Source of the DNA: Carallia brachiata
Taxonomy: Eukaryota; Streptophyta; Magnoliopsida; Malpighiales; Rhizophoraceae
Assembly (NCBI GenBank): GCA_021464245.1
Contig: JADCRB010000118.1
Coordinates: forward strand, 2,668,056 to 2,732,055
Length of the DNA: 64,000 bases
Reading direction: 5' to 3'
The translations under genes and the position numbers were made by a program. Under the pieces are notes generated by a model. The model had not been told where the DNA came from and did not search any database. It saw nothing but the letters and a program-made list of their open reading frames with translations. Below, in pieces: positions 25,018 through 38,669 of the stretch (positions are counted from its first letter, which is position 1; every line of letters starts with the position of its first letter).

Positions 25018-28010
25018 ATGGTTTATGGTCGTTCAAGGTTTGTGATTTACAAGTCAATGGATATTCATATACATTTCCAAGATTTTAAATTGAGCAAGCT
25101 TGCATTTTCTGTTTTTATGTGATTTTCCTTCAGACTTGTAGATGATAATGGAGAAGGAAGCCTGGCTATGGTCTTTGGAGATGACAAGGAAATTCCCAAG
25201 TTCAATAAGCCAGTTGATCTGAAGATGACAAAATCCTTTAAACGGAGAATATTGAGCAGGGTTTTCTCTGAGGAGTACGAGGGAAGCAAGAACAAGATAT
25301 TAGATCCTAGAGGGAAAGCCATTCACCAATGGAGGAAGGTTTTCTTGGTAGTCTGCTTTGTTTCTCTGTTTATTGATCCTTTGTTCTTCTACTTGCCAAT
25401 AGCCACCAATGACTACTGCCTAAGCAAGTCAAAAACCATTGGAACCTACCTCCTCATCATAAGATCAGTGCTTGATGTCTTCTATGTGATTGACATTTTC
25501 GTCAAATTTCATACGGCTTATGTTGCTCCATCTTCTCGCGTGTTCGGGAGAGGTGAACTTGTGATTGATTCTTCAAAAATTGCTCTAAGGTATCTACGGA
25601 AATCGTTCTGGATGGATCTCTGTGCTTCCCTGCCTTTTCCTCAGGTATGTTACCTGACATCTATGATCATCAAGGCCTTTCTTACGGTTTTTTGTATGCT
25701 GATCTTTGTTAACATGGCAGGTGTTAATCTGGGTAATTGCTCCGGCTCTGAAAGGGACAGTGGTCATAGACACAAAGGTTGTCCTTCCATTTTTCCTCAT
25801 GTTTCAGTTTGTCCTCAGATTTTGTCTTACATATCCTCTCGCGGGGCGCATCGCTGAAGACGCTGGTGTTATATCAGAAACAGCATGGGTTGGAGCTGCA
25901 TATAATCTGTGGCTCTACCTGTTGGCAAGCCATGTTAGAATTCAGACCCCAGTTTCTAAATTTTCAATTTCTAATTTTATGCAGCCAAATGCCGACTATC
26001 AAGCTGACATTCTCTTAAAACATACAGGTTGCAGGAGCTTGCTATTACCTTCTAGCAATTCAACGACAAGTAGATTGCTGGAAATCTGTCTGCCAAACAG
26101 AGAGTTGTCAAGACGGATACTTCGATTGCCATAGCCTCCAAGACTCTGATAGGGTCAATTGGTTCAACTCAAGCAGCGTTACACTCACATGCAATGCAGG
26201 CAATACCAGTAGCCCGTATAATTTTGGTATATACGGCAGAATAATGGCAACAGGTACAACAGCCACAGTGTTCCCTAACAAGTACATGTGCGGACTATTT
26301 TGGGGTATACAGCAGCTAAGGTATGCCAACAAACAAAGCATTCATCTGGATTTATTCAATTGGTATATGGTGCTAGCATTTTCCAGGATTTAGATTTTAA
26401 ATACAGTTAAAGTTTAAAATATGATCAATTTATCCGTCTCACCAAACAACTCAAGTTTTTCGGTAGAATGGTTTCTTGACATAGTATGACTGAGAGGTCT
26501 CCAATTCAAAATATGCAAAATATGCAAAGGGGATTTAGTACACCTGGGGGATACTTGTCTGTTTGATGACCATGAGACTTTGTAATTCAGTTCCTCTTAA
26601 GTCTATCTAAACTTAGACGTGCAAAATGGATGTCCTCTCCAAGCATTTTGACAGAAATTTACGTTTGCTGAAGATTTTTTGTGCTTCGGCCTCCAATAAC
26701 TCTCTTCTTCTTTCGTTTCTGCAGTTCTTTTAGTCAGAATTTGACACCAGCCAATTACATGGGAGAAAATATTTTCTGCTTTGGGATTGCAGTATTTGGA
26801 CTTGTACTCTTTTCATTGTTCATTGGGAATGTGCAAGTAAGTCCTTCCAACGATGCCTATAAACCTTTTCATTGCTTTTTTTTTTCAATTGTTATTGAGT
26901 AATGACCTTCAGGCTTTTGCCTGGTTCAGGCAAACTGATTTTTCCGCGAAGAATTTAACTTCTTTTTTAATTAGCCTTCTTAATACTGATGGAATTGGAA
27001 TATGACAGAGATACCTCCAATTTACAACCATGCGGCTAGAAGAGTGGAGACAAAAAAGAAATGATATCAATAAGTGGATGCGTCACAGGCAGCTACCTCC
27101 AGGATTAAGGGAGTCTGTGCGCCAATACGATCGATTCAAGTGGTTGGCTACTAAAGGGGTTGATGAGGAAGCCATCCTTCTAGGACTTCCTTTTGAGCTC
27201 CGAAGAAAGATCAAGCGACACCTATGCTTAGATCTAGTTCGAAAAGTACTCCTTTTCCCCCTTGATTCTGCAGTCCTTAGTTCGAAAACGTTTGTGCCAA
27301 TGTTCCTTGTAAAAAAAATCATTCAGCCTTGATGATTTTGTCTTTGTGATGTGATTCAACAGGTCCCATTATTTGATCAAATGGATGAACCCATGCTAGA
27401 TGGAATATGCGAGAGACTTAAGCCTGCATTGTGCACACAGGACATATGCCTTGTGCGCGAGGGTGATCCTGTGAAGCAAATGCTGTTCATTATCAGAGGA
27501 CACCTTGATTCCTACACCACTGATGGGGGCCGCGCAGGTTTTTTCAACTCAATCCGGATAGGTCCAGGTGACTTCTGCGGGGACGAGTTACTGACATGGG
27601 CCTTGGATCCGCGCCCAACCGTGGCATTCCCATCATCCACGCGAACGGTCAAGGCCATCACTGAAGTTGAGGCATTTGCTCTCTTGGCAGATGACTTGAA
27701 ATTTGTAGCATCACAATTCAGGAGACTGCACAGCAAAAAGCTGAGGCACACATTCAGGTTTTATTCTCCTCAGTGGCGGACATGGGCTGCTTGCTTCATA
27801 CAAGCTGCCTGGCGCCGGCATAAGAAGTGGAAAAACACAATCGGACAGCTTACCCCGGAGTCTGGAGCGCCCCCACAAGGGTCATTCTGGTCAAGGTATG
27901 CTGAAAGCCTTGTGGCAAGCACTAGGAGTAGGAGATTCCAGCAATCCGAAACAGAATCTGTTGTGAACCCTCTGGAAAAACCAACAGACCCGGACTTTTC
28001 CTTCTATTAG
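25018..28010 (+). CDS. CNGC15: Cyclic-nucleotide-gated ion channel, CNGC15-like
   Basis: Plant CNGCs are calcium-permeable cation channels; Arabidopsis CNGC15 is reported at the nuclear envelope. Exons: 25018-25037, 25134-25644, 25721-25933, 26028-26320, 26725-26836, 27009-27245 and 27363-28010. They sum to 2,034 nt, giving 677 residues, close to the Arabidopsis protein. The tiny first exon encodes MVYGRSR, like the CNGC15 N-terminus, which decides the start. Transmembrane segments S1-S4 lie in exons 2-3, S5 and an extracellular cysteine-rich loop in exons 3-4, and the pore and S6 in exons 4-5. The cyclic-nucleotide-binding domain has its phosphate-binding cassette (GPGDFCGDELLTWAL) near residues 529-543. 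An IQ calmodulin-binding motif (IQAAWRRHKK) lies near 608-618. The tail PTDPDFSFY matches the CNGC15 type. The selectivity-filter segment reads SSFSQN, with serine where glycine is usual. All junctions are GT-AG. Confidence 0.93.
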
Positions 28011-31000
28011 GGGGACAGAAAGCATTAGAACTTAATATATAATCTGTTCCTCCTGAGATCATATATTAGACTCTATATATCAACAAGGACTTCCTCAAAC
28101 CTAGCTATAAATATAGAAAGAATGGTTCTAAAAACTACCACTGACTCGTTCAACAGAGTATGCCTAACAGAGTATGCCTGTATTCATGTTGAAATATCTC
28201 ATGAATGTAAATAATATATGCTCAGCTTGTTCTTACTTTTGATATCAGCTGTTGTTGGAGAACTCTATAAGTTATTGATATTTTATTTAATCAAGCGTTT
28301 AATATTATACTTTTTAAAACAGTAACAATAACAGGAGCTCCCAAAAACAAAACCAAATACCTCCATACTAGTTCCCACTTGTCAGCATGTGTGCTTTTTT
28401 TGTTATTTGTTAAACTCTCGTTGCTGAATCTAAGTGACATAAAGCTAGCCATTTGTTTCAACAACATAAGAACAGCAATTTGGCAAGCAGATAAATCCAC
28501 GACAACTTAATAATTTTTAGCGCACTATTACATAGTAACACTTACTAAGAGTTGAATTGTTTAAATAATTCTACTACCGGACGTTGTGGCTGGGGAGCTC
28601 ATTGACATTAATATAACGTATTCTACTGCCTTTCATTTGGGGCCTAGGCCCGTTCAGAGCCCCGTTCCTCCTATAAACCCCATGGCTTTGCCAAGTCTCT
28701 CAACATAGAGTCCATTGGCACCGTTAATCTTAACCCATTAGTTCATTTTTGGCCTCAATATTTGGAACAAGACCGAAGGTTGTCGTTAAGAGTGGTACCA
28801 CTTTGCATGTGGGCCTGTGGCTAAAACGGAAGGTTGTCTCCACGCTCAACTTGGACAGACCCAACCTATTTCAGCCCAACTCAGCGGTCAGCAGTGATGG
28901 AACTATGTGTCGGCCCAGGTAATATGCAACGGTCTAAAACCTGAACATTAGCTGATCTTTTTTTTATTTTATTTTTATTTTATTTTATTTTAATACACCC
29001 CTATTCAAATGCTTGACATTGCAGGTGGAATCCATTTTCACTGAAAAAAAAAAGGAAAAAAGAAAAAAGTTGAATCCCTTTTAAATCGTAGTGGGAACGT
29101 GTAGAAGGAGAATTACTTTTCATTTTTTTAGTTTAGTTTCAATGTATTTAAGAATAACAAAATAAGAAATAAAAATTGAAACTAAAAAGTGCAAAAGCTC
29201 ATAACGTTAACCAAAAGCCATGCTTCCCAACAGTCATTAAATTTGTCCAATTGTGCCTTCGTGAACATAGAATCTATACAAATCAATTTATGGGGTTATC
29301 CAAATAAAAACAAAACAAGTTGTTCAAAAAAAAAAAAAGTAAAAACAAAAAAGTTAAAAAAAGAAGAGTACTCAGTATTTCTTGACAAACTTTCGGAGCC
29401 CATAATCTTTGACCTGATTTTTCTGGATCCTCAAACAGGTGCAAAATGCAGTTGCTGCAAGCATCACCTCACCAGTATTTTATTAGGTCTAAAAAAAAAA
29501 TGTTGTTTTGCTTTTGGCTATCAATTTGTACGACACGAATTATTTTCATTGTCTTTGCCTAAACCTCAAACCCTCAAACTCAAACATTGAAGGCAGCAAA
29601 TTTCCTTTCCAAACTAATGGGACAAAAGTTAGCAATGTTCTGACGAAGAATTATACTCGAAAATACCCCCGCATAGATAAGCTCTCGGGCTGGCATCCAC
29701 CAGTTAATTAATCAAATATACTTGTTTTTTTTAGTCCAATAGATTAAACCCATGAAATTGTGGAGGCCAATAAATTAGAAGAATTCTGGTAGCTGGCCCA
29801 GAAATTTATTGATACAAAGAAAGATGCAATTTTTTTTTTTTTTTACACATTTTATACTCATATTGTATGTCAACTTTAATATTATTACATATATAGGTCA
29901 AATTTATGTAAGTTACAGCTAAATTTGATATATAATAAATATATAAATAATATGCACAATAGTTAATTGTATCAACCATGCATTCCACCCTTCGCGTCCA
30001 ACTATTATTTTTGAAATTAAAAAACTCAAAAGGTCTTTTTTTATTATTATTTTGACCAAAGAAAATTATCGCATTAATGATTATCGAAAACCTTATATAG
30101 AACCGAGTCAAAAGCGTTGGAAAGACCAGCAAAAGTATGAGAACTACATGGCTCAAATGGCCTACAAGCCATATGACAAAACGAACTATTCATAAATTAG
30201 ATGCAAAATTCGTTAAAATATCATCCTCTAAAGAGGAAATACTTCGGACTGCAATTACTTATCTAATCTCAAAGTGTTAACCAAAACTAATCCAATCGAA
30301 TAAAGCTGTGCATAACAGTATGCACCGCACTTTGACAGATCTATGACAATAATCGATTCAATAAAATCGGCACCAATTTTCCAAAATACTAATCTAAAAC
30401 GTTCATAAAAGCAACAACAACATAACACCCACATGTGGTAAATATAGCAAAATCCTCCCTAACTAGAACTAAGAGATAAAAGTAACAAGTGGAGGTGGAG
30501 TCGACGACAATGTTGGTAGCGACAGAATCAGCGGCGATGGCAAAGAATGCTTCAAGGGCGTCAGGGGTGGTTTGAAGGATGACAGGGGCGCCTTTAGTGG
30601 CGTACAGAACGATAAGGGCAACGAAAGTACCACCGCAGGCGGAAGCAAAGACAACAAAGGACTAAGATGACAAAAAGAAAGACGGCTCAGAAAAGAGACC
30701 AGATCCAGTATTGGGGAAGTTATGGGTGAATTCTACGTAGCTAGATCTAAAGATAAAGGTGGGATGATAGGGGGCTGCTATCATGGAAGAAGATAAGGAG
30801 AGGAAAAGAGAAAAATAGAAAGAGAGGAAGGGAGAATGAAGAGAGTAGAAAGAGGGGGAAGAGGAGAGTTGGAGGAGAAGAGGGTGGCCGGTAGTGGCTG
30901 ACAACCCAAAAAGTTGGCTGACAACCTAAAAAGTTGGCAATGTTTTGATTAAATTCTAAAAGAACAGAGAGAGGAGCATATCATAACTCACTAATTTTAT

Positions 31001-31687
31001 TTTATATATCACATATCTCTATTTTTTTATTAAAAATATGTATTATAAATATGTCAATAAAAAACCTTATTTTTTAAGTTAAAACTTGCAATTAAGATAT
31101 AAATATAAATAAAAAGAGAGACAACAATTTCAAAAGAAATGAGATTAAGACCAGACTCCCCTTTTCGTGAATAAGAGGTTTGATTTGCTTAACGATCGAT
31201 AAGCGTGCTAGCACTGATTGAGTGAGACTAAAAGTGAGACATTATCAGTGAGAGGAAAGTATAACTGGGTCCAATGGTCAGAGTCCCACATTCCTCTGCA
31301 ACATCACCTCTTTCTCTCATGATTGGACCCACTTTGACTATTGGCCTGGCTTTAGCTTTCATATAGATTTTCGGTAAGGAAAAAGTTACCGGGCAAGTAA
31401 CTTTGACAGGGGAGTAAATTTCCTTGTTGCGGGCTCTTCACATGATAAAATAAAATAAAAGGAGTGTCTTCTTCTTCTTCGTTCAATACATTCTGTCTAA
31501 ATAATGTAGCCCTTTAGACAAGTAACTTTAACAGGGGTAAACCTCCTTGGCTACAGTTTCACATGCATTGATGTTTTTGTAATATAGAAAATGATTAATG
31601 GTTGGCTTATTAGTTATTAGCAAAAAGAGCAAGGAATGCACAACATTCTAAGGAGACAAAATTCTCAATTACAGAAATTTATGGTAA

Positions 31688-31792
31688 TATTCAAATAATA
31701 GGGATCGAACTCCAAGCACCTGCTTATCCCATAAGGCAGTGGCCAACTGGTGTAGAACTAGTTGGTTCACTTTATGGATTTCTTGTTATTAG
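31688..31792 (-). repeat. Probable SINE fragment
   Basis: On the minus strand a B-box match (GAGTTCGATCCCT) follows TAGTTGG-type sequence resembling a tRNA-derived A region. Spacing is longer than in a tRNA. This suggests an old tRNA-derived SINE. Confidence 0.38.
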
Positions 31793-33867
31793 ACATACAC
31801 ATTCTAATAAAACAAAGTTGAAAAAGCAATGATATGGAGAAACTATTGTCGATATTTTACGCCTAGGGTGAGTTTTGTGCTACCTTAGTAATTATTTTAG
31901 CGACAGATCATAAGACCAATAAGTTAGGTAAGATGGGTCAAAAAAAAAAGTTACGTAAGTTTATCTTTGTTTTATAATGCCAAAGACATACTGGAACAAA
32001 ACTCTGTGGTACCTCCATTATATCCTTGACTATTGACAATTACTTGCCTAACAAAGAGGGAAGTATCTTAATAAAAACAAAAAAAAAAAAAAAGGTTGAT
32101 TACGTAATCCTTTATTAAATAAGAAAAAGAAGTATCTAATATAATTAACCTTGCTAACAATCCAAAATTTAAAGAAGACATTTTAAGGGTGAAATGCTTT
32201 ACTTTCAAACTTGTCATTTATCGCAGAAGATGATGTTATCATTATGTTGGGTATTCGGTTTAAATGCTTGCTTCTCATCATCAGACTTAAATGGTCAAAA
32301 CCTTGAGCTATGATGCGTTGGGTGCATCGTTGCTATCAAAATTCAACTGGGGTCCATTGACTTATGCAAGTAATTTCTTCAATATTTGAAATATGCTTGA
32401 AGATGCAAGTGACTCAATGATCATTGCAAAACCAACAATGCGTTCGTTGACGAACCAAATAAAACTTCCCAACTAGATTTATGTAGTACAAGATGCAAAT
32501 ATACAAAGTCATTCGAACGACAATTAAGCAGACTTTGTCATCGAGATTCGTCGGTGATTCTGCCTAAAAGTACACGTGTATCCACTCTTGGGGATCAAGC
32601 ATGAGTTTAACCAAAGGAAGAAATCCCACGTGGAAAATGAATAGAAAGAACAAGAAACAAATAAATGACAAGTACATAACATAATGACTTAAAATTTTGT
32701 GTAGCAAGTGTTATTCGAACTCTTGTTGCTTACTCCTACCCTCTAAAGATTGCTATCTATCATTGGCGGAACTCGAGCCCGCGTGTTCTGCCCCTGCAAT
32801 TATCAACATCCACTAAACTACTTTGTATTATCCACTTATCATCCAAATTAGAGGTTTTGCTGCGCTTTTCTTTTGAGCAAGGTCAAAGAGACAATCAAGT
32901 TCTTTTTCTTGGCATGCTTATCATGCAAGGAGAATAATATCAATTAGTCTTTGGACATTGCCTTCGTTTGGTCGACTCGTCACTATTCCACCATTTAGAC
33001 GTGATTTGATAGTGCAACAACTGGCCGGTGACAAGGTATCAAAGTTTTTATGATAAAAAAGTTTTGAGTTCGAGTTACGATATCTTCGTTATTTGTATAT
33101 AATTGTAAATTTTTTTCATAAAACGAATTTAGGCTTTGTTGATACTCTCAACTCAACAACTTTGCGTGTGATAGAGTTTAAACAATTACCTCTTTGTTTA
33201 TCGCACCAAGTATTATGTGGAAGGATACAAGGGCAGACGTCCTCTTAAAAGTTCTTTACGATGGAAAATATTCCCCGCAGTTTGTTCATTGTACCATGCG
33301 ACAAACTTACCCATGTCTAACACGAAATTTTACGGCAGGGAAATATAATCGTGTGGGTTGTTGTTGATTAATTAGGCGACTGAGAACAAGGTGTAGCTCT
33401 GATTTATTTAGAGTTTTTTATTTCTCTTTTTTAAATTATGTTCGTCGGGAAGGAAAATAGGATGATTTAGTTTTGATTGATTCAATTTTGAGTCATTTCG
33501 ATTTTGAGTTATTTCATTACGACAATTTAGGTTACAAATTATTTACTTGTTTTTCTTAATATAAATTGAGTCGAATGGACTTTAGATGAATTAAATCGAA
33601 TTAGTTGGATAGCGTCAACTTTTGCTAATTCTGACTAGGAGTGGGACGGGTGATCTCTAGTGTTAGTGTACTTACTTGGCAGATTATAGTCAGAGTGGAA
33701 AAAGAAAAGTGGCCATAATCAAGCACAACCCATAGTACAGAGCCTATCACAAACAAGGATAATATAGTGGAGCTGAAACGAGTAGATTGCCACTGGATCA
33801 CTTATATCCGATTAGGAATTCCACGAATACAAAGTGGAACTCAATTGTATTACTAATTAGTACAAAG

Positions 33868-34357
33868 TAGTGGTTCTAACGGTTGGTTCCTGAACCAAAT
33901 AGTAAAAACCATTCTTAAACCCAAAATTTAGTTAACGATTTTCGGTTAATCAGTAACTATTTTTGTTTTCTAAAAAATAAAATTCTTATCTAAATGTAAA
34001 ATAAGTATTTCAATATAATTTTTTAAAAGAAAGTTATAATTACCATTAGATGTGCGATAAATAAGTGATTATTTAAGTCATAATAATACCTTTTTAATAT
34101 TTATTTGTTACTAATAATTGTATTAGTAATATATTTATTATTATAAAATTACATATATATATATATATATATATAATAAATTTCAGTTTGGTTTAATTAA
34201 CCATAGTTTTTTAATATTAAAATCAAAACCAAACCAAAAATTTAGATTTCTATTCAGTTCGGTTAACTAATTATAAAATCGATTTGACTAACCAAAAATT
34301 TGGTTTGGTTCCATTAGGTTTTGTTGATTAACCAAAATTTTCGATTTTTTTACACAC
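33868..34357. mobile_element. Non-autonomous element flanked by 11-bp direct repeats
   Basis: TTAGTACAAAG occurs at 33857-33867 and again at 34358-34368. The 490 bases between start TAGTGGTTCTAACGG and end TTTTTTTACACAC. They are rich in GGTTTGGTT, GGTTAAC and AACCAAA blocks in both orientations, so the interior can fold on itself. The flanking repeats look like a target-site duplication, perhaps the 8-bp hAT kind with chance extension. No coding capacity. Confidence 0.62.
34152..34175. repeat. (TA)n microsatellite
   Basis: TA dinucleotide tract inside the element at 33868-34357. Confidence 0.8.
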
Positions 34358-36284
34358 TTAGTACAAAGCTTAAGCCATTGCTTCCAAAAAGGTTTCTCTC
34401 GGTGGGGCATTGACTGATTTCCTTAGTAAATCAGAAAAAATTCATTAGCACGGTGAATTGGACGCATCACAAATGTGAGCCTACGCATTATTTGGACCGT
34501 TAATTGGACACTCTTAGTATGATGTATGACCATAGTTTACAATGAAAAACTAAAATATGCATTTAAATTGTGATATATAAATTTGTATCTGAAATGCATC
34601 AAATTAATCGCTTCTATATAATAAAACACTTATATATTACTTCTGCTTCTCGATGAATGTCCAATCAGTTTTTGGCATCCCTACCCTTAATATTGTATGT
34701 ATAATTTTCTTTAAAAAAAAGATTGATAACACACATAAACTATTTAGAATTTTATATAAATTGATGATTAACAATTTTGTTTTAACCATTGATAGGCAAG
34801 TCAGAAAACGACCGAACTAGCCAGTCCAAAACAAACTGTAGTGTATACAAAACACTTTATCTAACAAAATGCCGAGCACATGGCCATTCATTACATTTCT
34901 GCAAAAATGTACATACTAACTGTGGTATCAAAAGAAACCTATAACAGATTGTCATTTTGGTGAGGCAGATAGGCCTCGGTGCCTCCCAAAAAGTTTCAAG
35001 TGTTTGATTGCATGTTGGAAGAGATCAGAATATCAGATGCATAATTGAGCTCATTACACTGTGCAATGTTAGAAATATTTGAACTTGGACAGTACCGCTT
35101 TTGAAGGTGTCGCATTGCAGTTGATTGCATTCATGAAAATGGAAGCCTAAAGCTAGTACATGGTCATCACTAATGTGTTTTTTATTTTATTTTTTGTTTA
35201 TAAAATGGAAAAATATATTATACTAACTACTAAACTCAGTTAGTTTATAAATCTTGTATCAATGGAAGACTCAAGGTTCAACTCATGCTTTCCCATCTCT
35301 CCTTCCTCCTTGTATAGACATTGTACTTCAGTGGAATATCTATCTATGTATATATATAACGCGGTGATTAATCCATGTCAAAATACTTCAATGGAAGTAA
35401 CACGATAAGATTTATATATACGATCGATATAGAAACACTATGATCAGCATCCAAATTGTCATTGCGAGAACCAGTACAAAACAGAAGGTCTAAAAAGGTT
35501 GGATTCCCTGCTTAGCTTAATCAATGATCAAAAAGAAGATGCTTGACCTCATAATGTACTTACAGTTTTTTTTTTTTTTGGAAGAAATGTACTTAAAGAA
35601 AATTAAAACATAAAGAAAAAGCAAAAGAAAACAAAGGGAGGCAGTGGCTGAGCATTGTATTGGGACAGAGAGAGGCTAATGGGACAACATGGTTGGTCCC
35701 GCTTAGAGTGAGAAGGTGAGGAAATGGAGGAGTTTTGTTCTCTTCTGCAATAAAAAAGCAATTGTTTCCTATGGCTACAACAAGTATCTCTAGGTAAGAT
35801 ACGACGGCTAATTATGGTATAATAGTAAACGATGAACGCATTGATCGTAAAGTTTTGTTTGAGTGTTACGTGACATGTGGTGAAATTAAATTTATATCTA
35901 TTTTGATGCTAGATAGAACAACTAGGACATCACCCGCTTTCTCATTTTATTGAAAAAAAAAATATTTAGGTAAGGTGGTTGAGCGTACAAACATAAGGGG
36001 GTCATGAGGCACCCTTTGTATTCATCTACTTTTTCTTTTTTGTGCCAGAAAAGGAAATTATGAAAGAAAACAGAAATTACACAAAATAAAGCAATTTAAC
36101 CTCCTGCCATAGAGCAGCACCAACCATATCTGCAATAAGAAGCTCATGAATCCCAGACGATGGTGTTTTTTAAAACTTGAGTGACTCCTCTCTAGATACA
36201 CCAAGGTTGGGAAAGAATTTTATACTATGGCACAGATATATAGCTTGTGTTTTTTTTTTTTTTTGAACTATATATATATATATC

Positions 36285-36336
36285 CTATGTGATGTCAAAC
36301 ACAAGATATATATAGCTTGTGTTTGACATCACATAG
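36285..36336. repeat. Perfect 21-bp inverted repeat with 10-base loop
   Basis: Left arm CTATGTGATGTCAAACACAA plus G at 36285-36305 pairs perfectly with 36316-36336, leaving the loop ATATATATAG. Related sequence lies just upstream (ATATATAGCTTGTGTTT near 36236 and GAACTATATA near 36265). The whole region therefore looks like a quasi-palindrome made by local copying. Confidence 0.8.
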
Positions 36337-38669
36337 TTCTGTTTTGTTTTTATACTTTCGGAATTTTATCATTGTTAATTTACATGTATAGAAGATCAAA
36401 TTTTGTCCATTGGATCATTTGTAAGGTGTAAAACACTGTCATTCCATGTGGATAAAAAAAAATATGTAAGGAAATGATAAAAAATAAGAGGATATTTTAA
36501 AAGATTTGAATCCCACATAAAAAAAATAAATTAAGTATTATTTAACAAAATAGTATATAAAGATACTAAAATTTCACATAAAAAAAGAGATTAAGTATTA
36601 CTTATTTATAAACAATATATTTCTTTATTTAATAAAACAAAACCCATAAAAGATCTTGCGTATCTCAATCTTAGGCCTGACGCTACGGGGGTGGACCATT
36701 TTTTGTTGTTGGAGAACTAGTCCTTATAGCTGTTACAGCCATTAATCACCATCATTCTGCCCACCATCATTCTGCCCATTATCTACCTACATGGCCATTA
36801 TTCGTTTTTATAAGCCTTAAAACTTGAATCAATATATAAACATCACTTTCTTCTTCTTCAAGATATATCTATTCAGATACTCTTTTCTTTCATACACTTC
36901 TTTTACTGAAATTTACTGGGTTAATCAAAATTAGAGTTGTTTCTATCATCTCACTATTTAAAGTACACATTAATTAGAAGATCTGTTATATCTTAAGAGG
37001 ATAACTGATGCAACCTACTGCATTGTCTCGGCTTGAAAATGAAGTAAAAACTATCCTTTAAAGACAATGTCTAACACGCTTCAATCATCATTTTATATCC
37101 TTATTTAGTTTTATTTGCATTCATTTTTCTTGTTCTTTTACTTTATTATTTTTAACAATGTATATATTAAAATAACAAAGTCACAACAACAGGGTTGTGT
37201 TAGTAATTTGGAGTTTGTCTGAAAGAAACTGTTTGTCATAGGAAAAAAAAAAAAAATTGACCCGCATCTCTTTTCATGTGGATGAGATCATTTTGCTTCA
37301 CAAAATTCAATTGCAAGTTATTTCTTTGAAATGGACGTTTCACAATGCTATTGCTTTTTAGAGAATAAAAAAGATCTTGGTAAACGTAAGTCTCTAAAAT
37401 GAATTAAGCCGCCGAGACTATAACCCTCGAGATCTCGTTATGCTCATGAAGTTACAGCACATTAAGATACTGAAAATTTGAGTAAGTTCCATCACAGCGA
37501 TTTCGATGCAGACCATATAATCAGCAGACAAGTGAAAATAGATGAGAGTGTATCAGGATCCGAAATACAAATTTTAAATTTTGTTCACTGGAGACTTATG
37601 TCTATACAAAGAAGAAGGAGAATAAAGAAGACAGGAGTCAAATCCCTAATTCTTCCATTGACTTTTGGTTTATAAATCAGTTTAACTAAGCAGTCATTCT
37701 AAAAATTACAAATAATCTTTAATGTCAATATAGTCTTTTGAAAGTTCAATAAGAAAAAAAAAATCAATTATAAATTGTGAATGCGTCCGGACGTGACTGT
37801 CTTCGGTACATATAATTTCGATGGTGAAAGCTGCAACTTGGGTCTCTAAGAACATGCCAAATTTGTGCAAGAAACCAAGGAGCTCAAATCCAAGAGATAC
37901 AACCAAATGGACAGGAAGCCAAGTAATAGTTAAGCATACTCTAACACGAAAAAGGGGCGCGTCTTTGATATACAGACCCACACATTGCACTATAGTTGGT
38001 TCCACATTTTAGTTTTCTTGTGCATGATCATAGCTGATGATGCAAATGTAATAATAATATAATGTAGATTCATATCTGAAATGCGTTAAATTGATTGTTT
38101 TAAATAATGAAGCTCTATCTAATAACCTTGGAATTAGATGTATGATGCTTAGAATTATTGAGCAGATTTTCTTTGATAACTACACAATCTTAATCAGTTG
38201 CCACAACTTGCGCGAATTTAATTGGTTTGTCAGCTTGCTAGTCACTTACGGGGAATGGAATTTACGCGTGCTAATGTGAGACTGTTGCGACCTTTATTAT
38301 AACGCGAGCACTAATATACATCTTAATTTTTAATGTGCCCATTAATATCTTAAATATAATAAAATTAATAATTTTTATAATAATTTTTATTACGAAATTG
38401 ATCAATTTTATTATAAAAATTTTATAATCAAATTTATTTAAAACACTAATTTAGACAATAAAAATTAGCCACAAACATTTTCCTTTATTATATACATATC
38501 CCAACTTTTGGTATCTCAATTAGTATTCTGAATACAATATAAAAATTAATAGTTTTTATAATGAGACTAATAATTTTTATAAAAAAATTAAAAATTAATT
38601 TTTTTAAATTACAAATATTATTTTTTTATAAAAATTATTAATCGTATTTTATTCAAGATACAAAAAAAT

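Larger units (their letters stand above)
28011..38669. other. Long intergenic region between CNGC and LOG genes
   Basis: More than 10 kb with no coding region I can support. Recognisable contents are a probable SINE fragment (31688-31792), an element flanked by 11-bp direct repeats (33868-34357), a (TA)n tract (34152-34175) and a perfect 21-bp hairpin (36285-36336). A purine-rich, less AT-rich block at 30.47-30.90 kb gives low-complexity open frames on the minus strand but no known domain. The first few hundred bases include the CNGC 3' UTR. The rest is AT-rich spacer. Confidence 0.65.

Noticed and set aside
25594..25800. Minus-strand frame across CNGC exons
   Set aside because: Antisense shadow of exons whose sense frame is strongly supported.
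30469..30904. Minus-strand frames rich in serine, leucine and proline
   Set aside because: Low-complexity translation of a purine-rich plus strand; no known protein and no supporting exon structure.
37478..38012. Overlapping short open frames in the CNGC-LOG spacer
   Set aside because: No domain, codon pattern or splice context supports a gene.
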